Positions 1 to 11,897 are shown, counted from the first letter of the stretch. The stretch: DNA of 64,000 bases from Cercis canadensis (GCA_003255065.1 QAOA01002865.1:1-64000); one strand, 5' to 3'. Notes: a model not told the origin generated them from the sequence alone. Numbers and translations: made by a program.

Positions 1-1860
1 CTAAAAAGAGACAAAATGAATTAAATGAATAAGGGTGCAGCAAAAGCAACCCTTTTGACATTTTCTGTGGGCAATGCAGCTCCATTGCCACTGCACAATT
101 GGGTGACACCACCACTTTGTTGACCAGCCACCAGTGCCTCATTTGGTTGCACAACCTGTAAAAAGGAGAATAAGATTTTATCATCTATAAGAAACTAGCA
201 AGGAACTCTGGCTATAAAAGGGCCTCCTAAGCAAAACAAAAAGGGGGAGACACATGATACATAGAGCATATCAATTTCTCTCTATTGCACACACAACACA
301 TCAATAGCTCTTTTTGCCCATCCTATTTTCTCTTTTATCAAACTTTTGGGCAAAGGAAGGGGTGATGCCACCGGTGGCGGTAGCTCCACCCCAATACTAT
401 CCCTCGTCTTTTTCAGACAAACCCAAAAAGAAATTTCTTGATAGAATAGAGCCACCACCACAGAGAGGGAGGATCAACCTTTCGGCCAACCAAAATTCAA
501 ATCCACCCCATACCCATCTTCTTCCTTTTAAGAGAGAGAAATGGCAATTAGAGAGAGAAATCCCCTTTAGAAAAACCATTTTAGAGAGAGAAACTAAGCT
601 TGAAAGAGAGAAACATATAAATTTTGAAAGAAGATGAGATAGAGAGAAAGGATTCTTACCTTAGCCACACGATGGGTGAGTTAGAACCGAATCCATGGCA
701 TTTTCCTTCTAGATCCGAGATATGAGAATGGCTTTACATTTTGGTTTTCCCCATTTTGCTCCTTATTTATGTTGTCTCTTCTTCATCTATCATGATGGGT
801 TTGTTTCATTTATCTTCTTTTATTTAAATACATTTTGCTCTTTTATAAGTTTAGTTTTTATTGTTTTGGGCTAGGTTTAATCATGTGGATTCATCTGTTT
901 TTGTCTTTGTATTTGGTTTAGGTTGATTGGGCTAATCTGCTTATTTGCTTTCTTTTCTCTTTTTATTTTGGCTGACTTGTTTGATTTTCTTTTATTATGT
1001 CCTAGGCCCACGAAATGGACTATTGGGTCCATCTTGTTCATTTTTTTTTCTTAGCTTCTTTGTTTTGTTGAGCTTATTATTTCTTTATTTATGCTCTTTT
1101 GTTTTATTGAGCTGATTCTTACTTATTAGTTTAGGTTGGCCCATTTTCGTTTTTTTTATATTACTTTATTCATTAGTTTGGGCTGATGTGTTCTTGAGCT
1201 TTGTTATCATGACTTTTCTTTTTTATCTTGCGAATTAAATAATTTTATTCTTGACGACGGACTAAGTTGGGGAAGAATTGTGTTGACAATCTTTCTTAAT
1301 TTTTTTGAGGTGAGAGATAATTTTTTGGTTATGCTAGAGATACTAGAGTTGCTAATGAAATTCTCAATATTACTTTAATTTTTTTAATTACTGTATTTTT
1401 TTACATTTTACGTTATATTTTGTCTTATTTTACCATTATTTCTATTCATGCTGGAAAAAAATTACGGACGAAGAAATAGTTAAGGATAATTGTGATGACG
1501 ATGATTCATTGACATTTCGGAGGTGAAGAGTGTCACTTTAGTGTTTCCAAATGTACTAGTGGACTTAAAGAAAAATCTTCGATAAAAATCTTTTACCACG
1601 AATCTCAAACTCATTTTTTGAACACATAATAAATTACATTTTGTGTATCCAATTATCACTTAGTTAGTGAAATTGCTAAAAATTGCCTATGACGGAATAA
1701 AATGGGAGATGATTGTAATGACAATCATTGTCTCTATTCAATAGTCTTAAGACATCGTTTTAGATTTTGTTAAAAGATTGGCGGGGTTTAATAACACATT
1801 AATATATTTTAAAATATAATTTAATGACCAATTTCATTCAACAATTTTTAGATGACATAA
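1..1860. other. Non-coding AT-rich spacer
   Basis: I see no gene here. Bases 510-640 are rich in GAGAGA-type purine repeats, and the open frame across 314-637 translates to a low-complexity Glu/Arg-rich string typical of simple sequence. Bases 720-1250 are T-rich with loosely repeated phrases of the type TTGGGCTGAT. No splice-supported exon, RNA gene or terminal repeat was recognised. Confidence 0.5.
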
Positions 1861-2290
1861 AATTAAGGGAAAAGTCCTAAAAACCTTTCTAAAGTATGCT
1901 CTTGTTGCACTTTACCCCTCCATGCTTCAAAAACGTAGGAAAGATCTCCTTGAACTTTCAAAATGTGCACTTTACTCCCATGACCTTGACGTTTGTCCAT
2001 TAATGGACGGAAGAAATGATTTGAAATAATATTAAACTGGAATTTTAAGAAAGAATATTACTTTTTAACCCCAATTTTTATAAATTTATTTTCATTTATA
2101 CCCCTACAAAATTGCACTATGGCCCAGATTAATCACATCATATGCATATTAATGGATGGACGTCAGGGTCAGGGGGTAAAGTGCACATTTTGAAAGTTCA
2201 ATGAGGTCTTTCCTATGTTTTTGAAGCATGGAGAGTAAAGTGCAACAAGAGCATAGTTCAGAGGAATTTTTAGGACTTTTTCCTAAAATT
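1861..2290. mobile_element. Fold-back (MITE-like) element, about 430 bp
   Basis: The two ends are long imperfect inverted repeats of roughly 120 bp. The left end reads AAAAGTCCTAAAAACC and continues through TTGCACTTTACCCC and TTCAAAATGTGCACTTTAC. The right end reads the complement of the same phrases, ending in TAGGACTTTTTCC. There is no coding capacity. Sequence and size fit a non-autonomous DNA transposon of unassigned superfamily; no unambiguous target-site duplication was found. Confidence 0.75.
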
Positions 2291-2696
2291 AAATTGGTAA
2301 CTGTTCACTAGAACTGGCGTCATAGGGTGCTAACATCTTCTCTAAATGTAACAAACTCTCTTACCAAACTTTGATAACGTAGACCAAACTTTTTTTATAT
2401 AGGCATCCCATAATGCTTTAAATCAATTGGTGGTGACTTCATTAGCTTTCTTCAATCATTTTTTAAATTAAAAAACTTTTCAAAACCTACATTTTTACAC
2501 CACTTCTTTTTGCCGTCTCGTGTCATCTCTATTCCAAAAAAGGACATTGTGACAACCGTGAACAATAGAGCACAAAGAGATTAGGAAATCTGAAAAATAT
2601 ACACATTATTCATAAATGGACCAGAATCATAGTCTACATGCAAACAAAGTATCACAAATTTGAATAAGCCATTCAAAAACAAAAGTTCATGCAATC

Positions 2697-2868
2697 ATGA
2701 ATAAAAGCTTTTTCAAGTTTTCAAAAAAAGAATTCACACCTCCGACAAGTCCCAACGAATGCACAAGATCCACACTAGCAAATACTTTTTCTTGCTCTTC
2801 CCCATATGTTAGCTTTTCACCAAAATGTTTATCAGAATCCACTAAAAAATTTAACCAAAATATCAAAA
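2697..2868 (-). other. Open stretch next to PPR relic, identity unknown
   Basis: On the minus strand, immediately downstream of the PPR relic, a pyrimidine-rich tract ends in TTTTTTAG. An uninterrupted frame of about 50 codons follows; it includes the segments HFGEKLTYGEEQEK and VFASVDLVHSLGL and ends at a TGA. Composition looks protein-like, but I do not recognise the family. It could be an old exon, part of the PPR locus, or chance. Low confidence. Confidence 0.2.
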
Positions 2869-3250
2869 ATTACTATAATAATTCCGTTCAAGCATGCTAT
2901 CAAAAAGCTTCAAAGCCTCCTCCATCCTCCTTTTTCTAGCATACCCACTAATCATAGTGTTCCAAGAAACACAATCTCTTTTTGGCATTTGATCAAACAA
3001 GTTCCTTACTTCCTGCGCATACCCAATTCTGCAACATGATAAGTAACCTAAAATCATCAAATTCCAAGACACAATATCCGTCTCAGGCATTTCATCGAAC
3101 AATTTACTTGCTTTTGCCATCTCTCTGCGTTGAACATACCCACTTATCATTGAGTTCCAAGTTACAATATTTCGCTACTTCAAAGAATCAAACATTGCCC
3201 TGGCTTCAGTTAGTCGACCATTTCGAATCAAATGAGATATCTTTCTGTTG
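2868..3250 (-). pseudogene. PLS-class pentatricopeptide repeat (PPR) gene fragment
   Basis: Read on the minus strand from about 3245, the frame gives tandem PPR units: ISHLIRNGRLTEARAMFDSL, a TAG stop at the Lys-Arg junction, NIVTWNSMISGYVQRREM, ASKLFDEMPETDIVSWN, RNLFDQMPKRDCVSWNTMIS and EEALKLFDSMLERN. The alternating MPxRDxVSWNxMI pattern is that of PLS-type organelle RNA-editing PPR proteins; from memory the order resembles MEF9-like proteins, which is a guess. Only about 4 repeats remain of a protein that is normally 500-800 aa. The in-frame TAG and the loss of both ends make it a pseudogene. Intact members act in mitochondria or chloroplasts. Confidence 0.8.
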
Positions 3251-3461
3251 AATTTATAAGCTTTTGTGGTCTAAGAAAAGCTACTTGCTTTTGAAGGTAT
3301 GCCACGAATATTGTAACGGGGAGCTATAAAGTCAGAGTTAACTATAAGTTCCAGGATTAGAATCAAATGGGATTGAGATATATTCCTTAGTCTAGTTACA
3401 GCTCTGAGATAGTTCGCCATTGTCAAATGACCAAGCTAGATAATGTATCAAATCCCTCACT

Positions 3462-3473
3462 CACTCCCTCCCT

Positions 3474-3513
<40 letters not shown>

Positions 3514-3545
3514 CTCACCCTCCCTCCCTCCCTCCCTCTCGCGCC
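3462..3545. repeat. CTCC/CT microsatellite
   Basis: A compound pyrimidine repeat: CTCC units, then about 15 CT units, then more CCCT units, on the plus strand. It is a simple sequence repeat likely to vary in length between individuals. It lies just upstream of the degraded gypsy LTR. Confidence 0.9.
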
Positions 3546-3639
3546 CCAGCCCCATTTGGAAGTTCTTTAAGTACTCTTGCAATATCAGTGTGAAGGCATT
3601 GCTCTAGAGCAAGAGAATCATTAACAAAACCCAATTTTA

Positions 3640-5610
3640 CAACTTGTAATGGATCCCTTAAGGCAACCTCATACCAACTATCTATACCCATTCTTAAGCC
3701 TAATATTATCCTCGGCCTATCTTAGCCCAAACATCATATTACCAAACTATCTCACTTCCCTCTATAAATACCCCTATTATCACAAGTATTGCTTCTTTTG
3801 ACTCTTTGCACATTTATTACTCCAGCTACTCAAGATTGACCTAATTTGACCTTCGGAGTTCGAGTATGCCCAACCCGGCCTTTAATTCACTTGTGCTTGT
3901 GTGCAGATCTAGTTTCAAGTTCAACTTGTCTTACCAACTTGACCTCCTAGGTCTAACCTTTAGCCAATTAGCAGATCAGATCCAACCCAATCTCTCAATC
4001 TCAACTTAAGCATCGTCATTTGATATCGTTTGTGGAAAACATTTCTCTTATTCCTCGAAAACAAATATCTTTGCACAATTTTTTTTTTAAACATTATGAA
4101 CCCTTCAAGTCAGCATGGAACATCTATCCCATATAAGAAAGTACCATTTCACCCACGAGACCCATACATCAGCCTAATACCGCTCGTAGATCACTCCACC
4201 ACCACTACCTCATTCAGCCACTGCCAGCCCGGTAACCTCCCAAGAAATTCCTATCCAAGAAGACCCCAATGCCAGCAAAATGACACCTTTAATTTCCTAC
4301 TACGAGTGATCCAAACCCTCAAGCAAGAAAGAAATGCAGACAGAGCTGAGATTGATGAGCTCAAGAGGCCCTAGTAACCCAGAGAGCTGTCATTTGAAAC
4401 CAGGCCTGAGATCTCATCTCCCCAAATAATCCCCTCCCCCCCCAATCCAAATGCCCAAGAGAACAGCACACCGAGAAAATGGCTAAAAGCCAATCCTCAT
4501 TCTATATACCTGTACCTAAGGACTATTCTAGACGGTCGGCTCTTCCAAACCTTTACCTTCTAGCTCGAAAAAATAAAAATGAGCTGTCAAACATCATTTT
4601 ATCCAAAACATCATGAATTTTCCTTACCAAAACACTTCAAGCAACCTCATCTTGAATCATATGATGGGTCTATTGACCCCCGGGAACATTTGGAAAACTA
4701 CAACTCAGTCATGCTCTTAGCCAGCATAGAAGAAGAAATCATGTGCTGAATTTTTCCTACAACCCTGCGAAGAGCATCATTGCAATGGTTTTCAAACCTC
4801 CTCCAAATAGCATATTCAATTTTGACCAATTAGTTGAATTTTTCCAAGCTCATTTTTCAACCAACATAACCCATAAAAAATCTTCAGCCATTCTGGAAAC
4901 CCTAAAACAAGGCAAAAATAAACCCCTGAAAGACTACATGGATTGCTATACCAAACTTTTCCTCTAAGTCCAAGACTGAATTGAATCGGTTGCCATGCAT
5001 GTTATACAAGCAGGCCTTCAACCTGGTTACCTTCAAGAAAGCCTCACCCTGGATTGGCAGAAAGACCTACCCGACCTCTTTACCAGAACCGCTAAGCACA
5101 TTAATCTAGAGGAAGTGCTAGGACAAACCGAGAAAAACAAAACACCCTGAGACAAAAAAAATCCAAAAAGAAAGAAGAGGTGAAAAAAAAAAAGATCTCC
5201 AATCCGACCTCGATTCAAAACCTATACTTCTTTGAGCCAGACTCAAGCTCGAGTTCTAGAAGAAATATGTCACGCCAAGCTCGCCTAGCTCCCATTGCCA
5301 AAAAAAATGTTGGCTCGGACAAAGAAAAATATTTTGCTTTTCATAAAGGCAAGGGGCATGATACCAACAATTGTAGGCACCTCTGCAACTTAATCGAATA
5401 CCTCATCCAAAAAGGGTATTTGCAAAAGTACCGAGTTGACATGCCAGCTCCTGTTCAAAGAACCAACAGAGATCATTGACCTTGAAACATGACTCCCCCA
5501 AGAAACCAACCCCTTCACCAAAACTAGAATCGCCCAAGAATCCCCAAATAGAAAGCCACAAAACCAAGAAGACCCAAGGTGAAATGCCGCAGGGACCATA
5601 AACACCATTG
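3640..5610 (+). mobile_element. Decayed Ty3-gypsy retrotransposon: LTR end, leader and gag
   Basis: Bases about 3640-4015 look like an old LTR with a TATA-like CTATAAATA at 3764. Near 4021 comes TATCGTTTGTGGAAAAC, close to the leader phrase (GGCGCCGT.TGTGGGAA) seen after the LTR of many plant gypsy elements. A gag-like frame begins near 4098. Bases 4740-5110 encode a broken Retrotrans_gag domain, for example FFQAHFSTN, SAILETLKQGKNKPLKDYM, then after stops GLQPGYLQESLTLDW. A zinc-knuckle-like segment with CxxH replaced (FAFHKGKGHDTNNCRHL) lies near 5331-5385. Many stops and shifts are present. No pol or 3' LTR is visible; the copy is truncated where the F-box-like relic begins. Confidence 0.7.
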
Positions 5611-6262
5611 CTAGTTGACCTATATAAGACCTTCCAACTATGATTGGAACACCAAACCACATGTAGCCAAATGTAGTCCATGAGAAATCTTTGCGGCTAT
5701 ACAACCCTATCTTAAAACCATGATAAGAATAGTCTATGAGAAACAACACACAATTTGGTGACCTAGGTGGCGCTAATATGTTAAATACATGCATATTCAA
5801 TCTTGACAAATCTATCAAATGGAAGTGCAATTCTTGCCCTAGAAAATAGATGAAAGAAAAACAATGATTGAGAAGCCCCTTGTGAAGAAAATAAAAGAAG
5901 CCACCCATTTTGTGTTACTGTTTTGATAGTAACACAGAGGTTCTACATAGTTCTTGTATGCCAGTGGTATATATATGCCCAGTAGCCAAATTTCCAAACT
6001 TGCCGGTTGTATGGCGATATGGATGAGGAGCAATACACCAATTTCTGTGTTCCAGCATTTTAGTACTTAAGACAAGAAACCATGATAGTTGTTTATGTGC
6101 TTGGTTTAGGAATGGTTCCTCTGAACACATTGTGAAAGTTGAATGCCAACATTTAGAAACAACACAGCAATAAAGGATAATTGATAAATAGCTCAATACA
6201 ATTTGCAGTAACTCCATTGGGAGATAGCAAGACACCATCTTCCCTTCCTTTCTATTGCACAC
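5600..6262 (-). pseudogene. F-box-like protein relic
   Basis: The minus strand encodes, near the start, LPMELLQIVLSYLSI and CCVVSKCWHSTF, the shape of an F-box (LPxELLxxILxxL...VCKxW). A segment like a C-terminal F-box-associated domain follows: GGFFYFLHKGLLNHCFSF and RKDFSWTTFGYMWFG. The two parts share one reading frame, interrupted by a single TAA near 5913. Intact family members are SCF ubiquitin-ligase substrate adaptors of about 350-400 aa; this copy is shorter and runs into gypsy sequence at its 3' side. The stop and the truncation argue for a pseudogene. The F-box assignment is by eye and moderate at best. Confidence 0.4.
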
Positions 6263-6507
6263 TTACTAGTTGCCACTATCATTTAACCAATGTTTGGAAA
6301 CATTTCAAATAAGTTAGGCATTGATTCTTGATACAAAATAAAAGAAAGTCTATGATTGGGAATTCCTTCATGGTTAACTAATTAAAATGGATTATTCCAC
6401 CACAAATTATAAAAACTAATCAAGAGTTGAAGCATTATATATATATATCCTCCTAAAATATTGTAATATTACTAGCTAACCAGTGAATAATATACTTTTT
6501 TTATTGA

Positions 6508-6762
6508 GTAAAATATATTTTTTCATCATTGAATTATTTCTCAAATGTCACTTTAATAATTGATTTATTTATTTTTTGTCATTTTAATTCTCAAATAATT
6601 ACATTGCTCATCAAATTAGTCATCTGTAGCACTAAAAATGATCACTTAAATGACTAATTTTGTGGATAAAGTGATTATTTAAAGACTAATGTGACACCAA
6701 AAATAAATTAATGACTAAAGTGACATTTAAGAAATAATTCAAGGATGAAAATATTATTTAAC
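6508..6762. mobile_element. Fold-back (MITE-like) element, about 255 bp
   Basis: Left arm includes TTCATCATTGAATTATTTCT and AATGTCACTTTAAT; the right arm carries the complement (AGTGACATTTAAGAAATAAT, TCAAGGATGAAAATA). The element is nearly all inverted repeat with a short centre and has no coding capacity. It abuts the next fold-back element. Confidence 0.7.
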
Positions 6763-6776
6763 TCTTTTTTATTTGG

Positions 6777-7322
6777 CTTAATTATAATTTTAGTCCTCTT
6801 ATCTTAGCAAATTGAACGTTTTGGTCTCTTGTTTAAAAAAGGATAATTTAGTCCCTCTATATTTATAAAATATATAATTTTGATCATTTTGTCTTTAAGT
6901 CAAAATTTCTTAGGTTTATTTTAAGGTGTAAAATTCTCTGATTCATAATTTGACCGTTTAGATTGAAGAGCTATGTCTTATGAACATTCCTACAAAATTT
7001 TAGGTCAATCTAACAATGAATGAATCTAGATCTTCGGTTACATGAAATATTATAATTTTTGTATTTTTGACTGATGTCCACCGTTGGATCGAGTTGAAAT
7101 TTTGTAAGGAAATTCGCAAGACGTAACTTTTCAATCTGAATGATAAAATTCTGAATTAGAGAATTTTACACCTTAAACTAGACCTAAGAAATTTTGACTC
7201 AAAGAATGACCAAAATGAACATTTTATGAATATAGAGAGACTAAATTATTTATTTTTAAATAAAATTGATCAAAAAGTTTAAATTATTAAAATAGGAGAA
7301 CCAAAATTGCAATTAAATTTTT
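6777..7322. mobile_element. Fold-back (MITE-like) element, about 545 bp
   Basis: The element is close to palindromic over its whole length. Left-arm phrases TTAATTATAATTTTAGTCC, AGTCAAAATTTCTTAGG and AAGGTGTAAAATTCTCTGA are mirrored on the right by CCTAAGAAATTTTGACTC, AGAGAATTTTACACCTTAA and ACCAAAATTGCAATTAAA. No ORF. Probably a non-autonomous DNA transposon that could form a long hairpin RNA if transcribed. Confidence 0.75.
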
Positions 7323-7839
7323 TTGTTATTTCTCACAAACACTATTTAAAAGTAACTTACTTCTAACTTTTAAGTTCCATGGCCGAAACACGGAAGAAAA
7401 TGTACACTTCTAAATTTGCACACTAAGAAAAGCAACAATTAGAAAATGTACGGTTGCTTCTCAAGTTACCAAACACCTAAAACCATTGCTTTTAAGTTTG
7501 AACAGTATATTTGGAGTATATTTTGGTTTTGCTCCTATCCTTCTCGAGAGCCAACGGACAAATTCAGGGCTGAGAGCAAACCAAAAAAAATACTAAATTT
7601 TAAGACAAAACACTCATTGTATGCCATTTATATTACATTTGCGAACAAATTAAGGTTCAGATGTATTTAAACAGATGAACCTTAATTAATTTAGACTAAA
7701 GTTGTTCCTCAATCATGAGATTGAATTGAAAAATTGATTAAAATCTTTAAGACATGCATGAACTGCATCGGCCATGAGCAATATAAACAGTACTTCAACA
7801 AGAGAATAAAAACGATAGGTTTTGCAAGGTTATATATAT
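7323..7839. other. Spacer, no gene seen
   Basis: AT-rich sequence with no recognisable coding, RNA or repeat structure. A 74-codon open frame at 7446-7670 has no family resemblance and no splice context. Confidence 0.4.
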
Positions 7840-8039
7840 CAGGGATTCTATGATATCATATGAGTATGCTAAAACATACTGACGTGGTAAGCATTAAACA
7901 TGAATACGTAATTTTTATATTTTATTAGATATAAAATATAATTTATCTTATTCTCTTGAACACATTTCATTCGCTCATTGATTGTTCTCATGCAGTATGA
8001 CATACTACATTCATAACAAAAATATCTAAGAAATCTCAT
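7840..8039. mobile_element. Short DNA element, family D copy 1
   Basis: Starts CAGGGATTCTATGATATCAT and ends TATCTAAGAAATCTC. Internal landmarks shared with copies at 11898-12110 and 40830-41041 are ACTGACGTGG, TTTTATATTTTATTA, ATATAATTTATCTTATT and the near-palindrome CAGTATGACATACTAC. It is flanked on both sides by TATATATA tracts, suggesting insertion into a TA-rich site. Non-coding; superfamily unassigned. Confidence 0.7.
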
Positions 8040-8056
8040 ATATATATATATATATA
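8040..8056. repeat. TA microsatellite
   Basis: Run of about 8 TA dinucleotides directly beside the family-D element; possibly the duplicated insertion site. Confidence 0.7.
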
Positions 8057-8107
8057 ATAAGAATCATACCTGCAAATATAAATATATATGGAAAAGATTA
8101 AGAAGAG

Positions 8108-8270
8108 TACCTTATGGATGTCGTTGGTGATGGAGAGCGCAAGGGAGTCTCTGAGGAAGAAAGAGTAGGGCTTTGATTCGATCATACAAAAGGGTTGACA
8201 ATTAGGAAGAGAGAAGAGAGCGAGGGCGAGCTTTAACCCTTGCCAAAGGAAGACTCCAAGCCCGTGCAAA
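8108..8270 (-). other. Possible orphan leader exon
   Basis: On the minus strand an open segment (for example SLPNCQPFCMIESKPYSFFL, RDSLALSITNDIHK) ends in a good-looking donor, CATAAG then GTACTC. Upstream is pyrimidine-rich. It lies 1.85 kb upstream of the F-box-like relic on the same strand and could be its old 5' exon, the intervening intron now being filled by three fold-back elements. I do not recognise a protein family; speculative. Confidence 0.15.
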
Positions 8271-9480
8271 ATTGGAGAACGAAAAAATAAATAAATTTTA
8301 AAACTATTAATTTAATTAAACAAAACAAGCATATTTTATTTGTTTAATTTTTTTTTTTTACCTTTAGATAGATAAAACTAGATTTTTGAGCTCGAGATAT
8401 GAAATAGGGATTCAACTTGGGACCTCAACTTTTTTAAAACATCCCGAATTATGTTGTGATGTGTGTTTACTTATTTATTTAAATTGATTAATCTCTTTTG
8501 ATATTTAAATTATTATAAAAACCTCTACAAATAAAATTAATTACATATGGCTCTTGTTAACAAATCACCAATTCTGTTTACCTTCTCATTTGAATTGTCT
8601 AACCCTCTTGGTCTCCATAAGTTATTGACTATATAGGATATCAATAAAATGCTTAAATGTCAATACTCCCATATATATAGCAAGAAAAAATCTCCTTGAA
8701 GCTTTTCATATAATTTGTTTTTTCATAATGGATTATATAGTTGCATTTTAGTGCTAAGATCATTTGCCTATTGATGCATTTACTACTTTGCTTTTTCTTT
8801 TTGCTAATATGAAATTCAAAAAAAAAAAATTGATAGAGAGACNAATTCAAAAAAAAAAAAATTGATAGAGAGACCAGCACACAGACTAACAAACAAACAA
8901 AAATAAATGGAGAGGGCTCAGAAAGGTTAAGAACCTAAGACATTAGGAGCATCCTATTTTGCTAGATTATGGGCAATGGAGTTGTATTGTCTAATAAGTA
9001 CATGAGATATAGACCAAAAGGGGTAAGAAAAGGTTTTGTAGTCTTCAAAAATACAGGGGATGAACAATGGTGCATCATGAATACTTGAAAGAATTAATGT
9101 ATAATGAAAATCGATTACAAGAATACGAATAGGATTTCTAGCACAAATAGGAAAAATAGTTTGAAATACTTAATTTGTTTTACTAATCAAAATCGCAATA
9201 TAATTAATAGTGATAATCTTGATTCTTAATTCATATTTTAGTAGTACGTGGGGCATTACTATATTTACCCAAATAAAATTTGTCAAAATTTTATCAAATT
9301 TCAAATATAGTAATTGGATGAAAGATGAAACAAAGTTGTAGAGATAACATATCTATTTAAAAGTGGCTATAAATCTACTTTAATCTGACAATAATTTATA
9401 AAAAAAAAAAAATTAAAAAAAAAAAGCATGATTACCTAGCATTTTGCATTACTATGGGCTCCAAATCTGTCATCATGTGC
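8271..9480. other. Spacer with a duplicated N junction
   Basis: AT-rich, no gene seen. A single N at 8843 joins two copies of a roughly 31-base segment (AATTCA, A-run, TTGATAGAGAGAC). From 9400 there is an A-rich tract leading into the next fold-back element. Confidence 0.45.
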
Positions 9481-9484
9481 AAAG

Positions 9485-9945
9485 AATATGTTTTAATGGC
9501 GAAACTATGCTCGTTGACTTCAATATTGCAATTTGATAACAAATTTATACAACTATTACATTTTCTAATTTATTTACCTAAATATTACAGTTTTTTAAAA
9601 ATTAAAAACAAAAAAAAAACTTTTCAAACACATGTGAGGACCACTAGACACGCAAATAGTCACGCGACGTGTCCACATGGGACATGCCAATAGATCTTGC
9701 CTACCTGTAGCTTTTTGCTTTTTTTTTTTTTTTTTTTAAAGGCAACAAGAAAGGACATGTCATGAGGCCACTGACGTGGACACGCCATGCGGCCACTGTC
9801 AAGTCTGGTAGTCCCCACATGTTAATTATGTTTTTTTTTTAATTTTTTTAAAATTATAATATTTAGGTAATTAAGTTAAAAACTATTATAAATTGATAAA
9901 TTTGTTTGTGAAGTGTAATATTTATGTCAAAGAGCCAACGATACT
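9485..9945. mobile_element. Fold-back (MITE-like) element, about 460 bp
   Basis: Inverted repeats: left has ATAACAAATTTATAC, TTACCTAAATATTACA and ACATGTGAGGACCACTAGAC; right has the complements TAGTCCCCACATGTTAAT, ATAATATTTAGGTAATTA and TGATAAATTTGTTTGTG. The centre is GC-richer with GACGTG phrases. No coding capacity. The arms have diverged, so this is an older copy. Confidence 0.6.
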
Positions 9946-10373
9946 ACCTCACGTGACGTTGAAGGGTGATTAATGTCTACCTTAATTAGATGCTGAATAT
10001 TTGGCATCCCGAAGAAGTTTAATTGCAAATCAAATCATCTCAAAAAAATTGCAAATTAAATTAAAAACTCATTAATATTTATTATCTTTAAATAATGATT
10101 TTTAATAGATTTAATTTTTTTTTGGATATAAGAATAATTTCTCCCAACAAGTGCGTATCCAATAAATTATGAGATCAATTTCTGTTCGGGACAGAAACAA
10201 TAACCAATAAATTTCTCTCAACAAATGCGATTTAAAAAATTTGAACTCGGAATTTTAATTCTTTTTATATTAAAAAAGAATTGACATCGATTAAACCATT
10301 AAAAGTAACGTCTTCCTCAAATGCTGAAATTGGGTCCCGAGAGAGTTTTACCTTACTACAAAAAACAAAAAAA

Positions 10374-11010
10374 ATCATTTCTGTGAGATTGGTGGAGTGT
10401 TTCGTGATGATACTGGTAGGTTCCTATATGCATGGGCAGGTCCTATAAATGGCATAAAGAAAGTAGATATCATGGAGGCTATGGCTTGTCGTGAGGGATT
10501 GGCCTTGGCAACAGAAAGTAGATATCATGGAGGCTATGGCTTGTCGTGAGGCATTAGCCTTGGCAACAGCTTGGGTATTTGACATTATCTGGTCATTGAG
10601 GTTAAGAGAAAACAGTCTTCTCTGCACTTGGAGTGGTTTTGGATTGTTTTTATTAGCTTTGTACTCCCTTACACATANCTATAAATGGCATAAAGAAAGT
10701 AGATATCATGGAGGCTATGGCTTGTCGTGAGGGATTGGCCTTGGCAACAGAAAGTAGATATCATGGAGGCTATGGCTTGTCGTGAGGGATTAGCCTTGGC
10801 AACAGCTTGGGTATTTGACATTATCTGGTCATTGAGGTTAAGAGAAAACAGTCTTCTCTGCACTTGGAGTAGTTTTGGATTGTTTTTATTAGCTTTGTAC
10901 TCCCTTACACATATGGTCGAGTTTAAATGGGTCTCTAGAGTAGCTAACCAAGTTCATAGGTTAGTTTCTTGTGGCAAAACCCTAACTTTTTGGTTGATGT
11001 ACTTTTTGCT
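10374..11010 (+). pseudogene. RNase H-like (RVT_3 type) fragment of a LINE-like element, internally duplicated
   Basis: The plus strand encodes GGVFRDDTGRFLYAWAGP, EAMACREGLALATAWVFDI and, further on, FKWVSRVANQVHRLV. These match the start, the AExxAxxxGLxLA helix and the WV.R..N...H.LA end of plant RVT_3 RNase H domains found at the 3' end of non-LTR retrotransposons. The domain is broken by direct repeats: a 235-bp unit occurs at 10443-10677 and 10679-10913, separated by an N, and each unit contains a further internal repeat of about 54 bp. No reverse transcriptase core is left. Non-functional relic. Confidence 0.65.
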
Positions 11011-11050
11011 AATGATTTACAAAAGTGCATCTTCATATAAAATAAAATAA

Positions 11051-11897
11051 AAAATACATATTTTTCTTTTATTTTAACTATGATTCTAAGTTCAAATGTT
11101 GAAAGAAAAAAGCTTTTATTAGTATATAATACTAATAAAAGATTAAAATCTATTTTTTGAGAGATGGGGAAAATGGTAGTAATTAATAATAGGTTACTCT
11201 AATTAGTATATGCTTGAGATCCCATGAAGGGGCAAACAGAGGCCCCCAAAAGATTATCTCCAAGGCTCAATTAGGCTTGAAAGGAAGTTACTTAACTAGT
11301 CTTTGGGTGCTAGGGAATTTCTCTAAGGAGAGTTGCTCACTAAACGGGACTTTTGGTTGTAAGAGAGGATTCAAACTCTTATGTGGGTGATGCAAAACCT
11401 TAATCCAGATCCCTTCAACCAAATGAGCCAACCCACATTGACAAATTACAATCTATTTTAATATATCAAGTTTCTTTCAAATTCTTTAAAATTAATATCA
11501 AATACTAAATTTTTTTTTTTTGGGTTACAATATCAAATACTAAAGTTAAGTTGATATGAAATATTAAAAATACTGAAAATGAAATCATGTTGTAACGTAA
11601 AAGTGATGAAACAAAAATTTGTAAATAAAGTCACATCAAAAAAGAAAAAATTGTAAATAAAGAGTATTCGACATAAGAAGAAAAAAAAAAGAATATTGTT
11701 TAATGATAGGGACAAGGGAGAATTGGAAGAGGCAATAGAGAAGGAGATCATTTGTTTCAAGGGGGACACTTTATAGTAATTAAGTACATGATATTTTATG
11801 AAAGAGATACACTATCCGTACTATGTATTTTTTTTTGCCATAAAAAGAGTAATTAACTTATGCAATAACTCCTACAATTATTCCACATTTAAAAAAT
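11051..11897. other. Spacer, no gene seen
   Basis: AT-rich; poly-A and poly-T tracts; no recognisable gene or complete repeat. Short open frames on the minus strand near 11533-11769 are Phe/Leu-rich artefacts of A-rich DNA. Confidence 0.4.

Noticed and set aside
314-637. 107-codon plus-strand open frame near the left edge
   Set aside because: Translation is low-complexity Pro and Arg/Glu strings from GAGAGA repeats; no family resemblance, no splice context.
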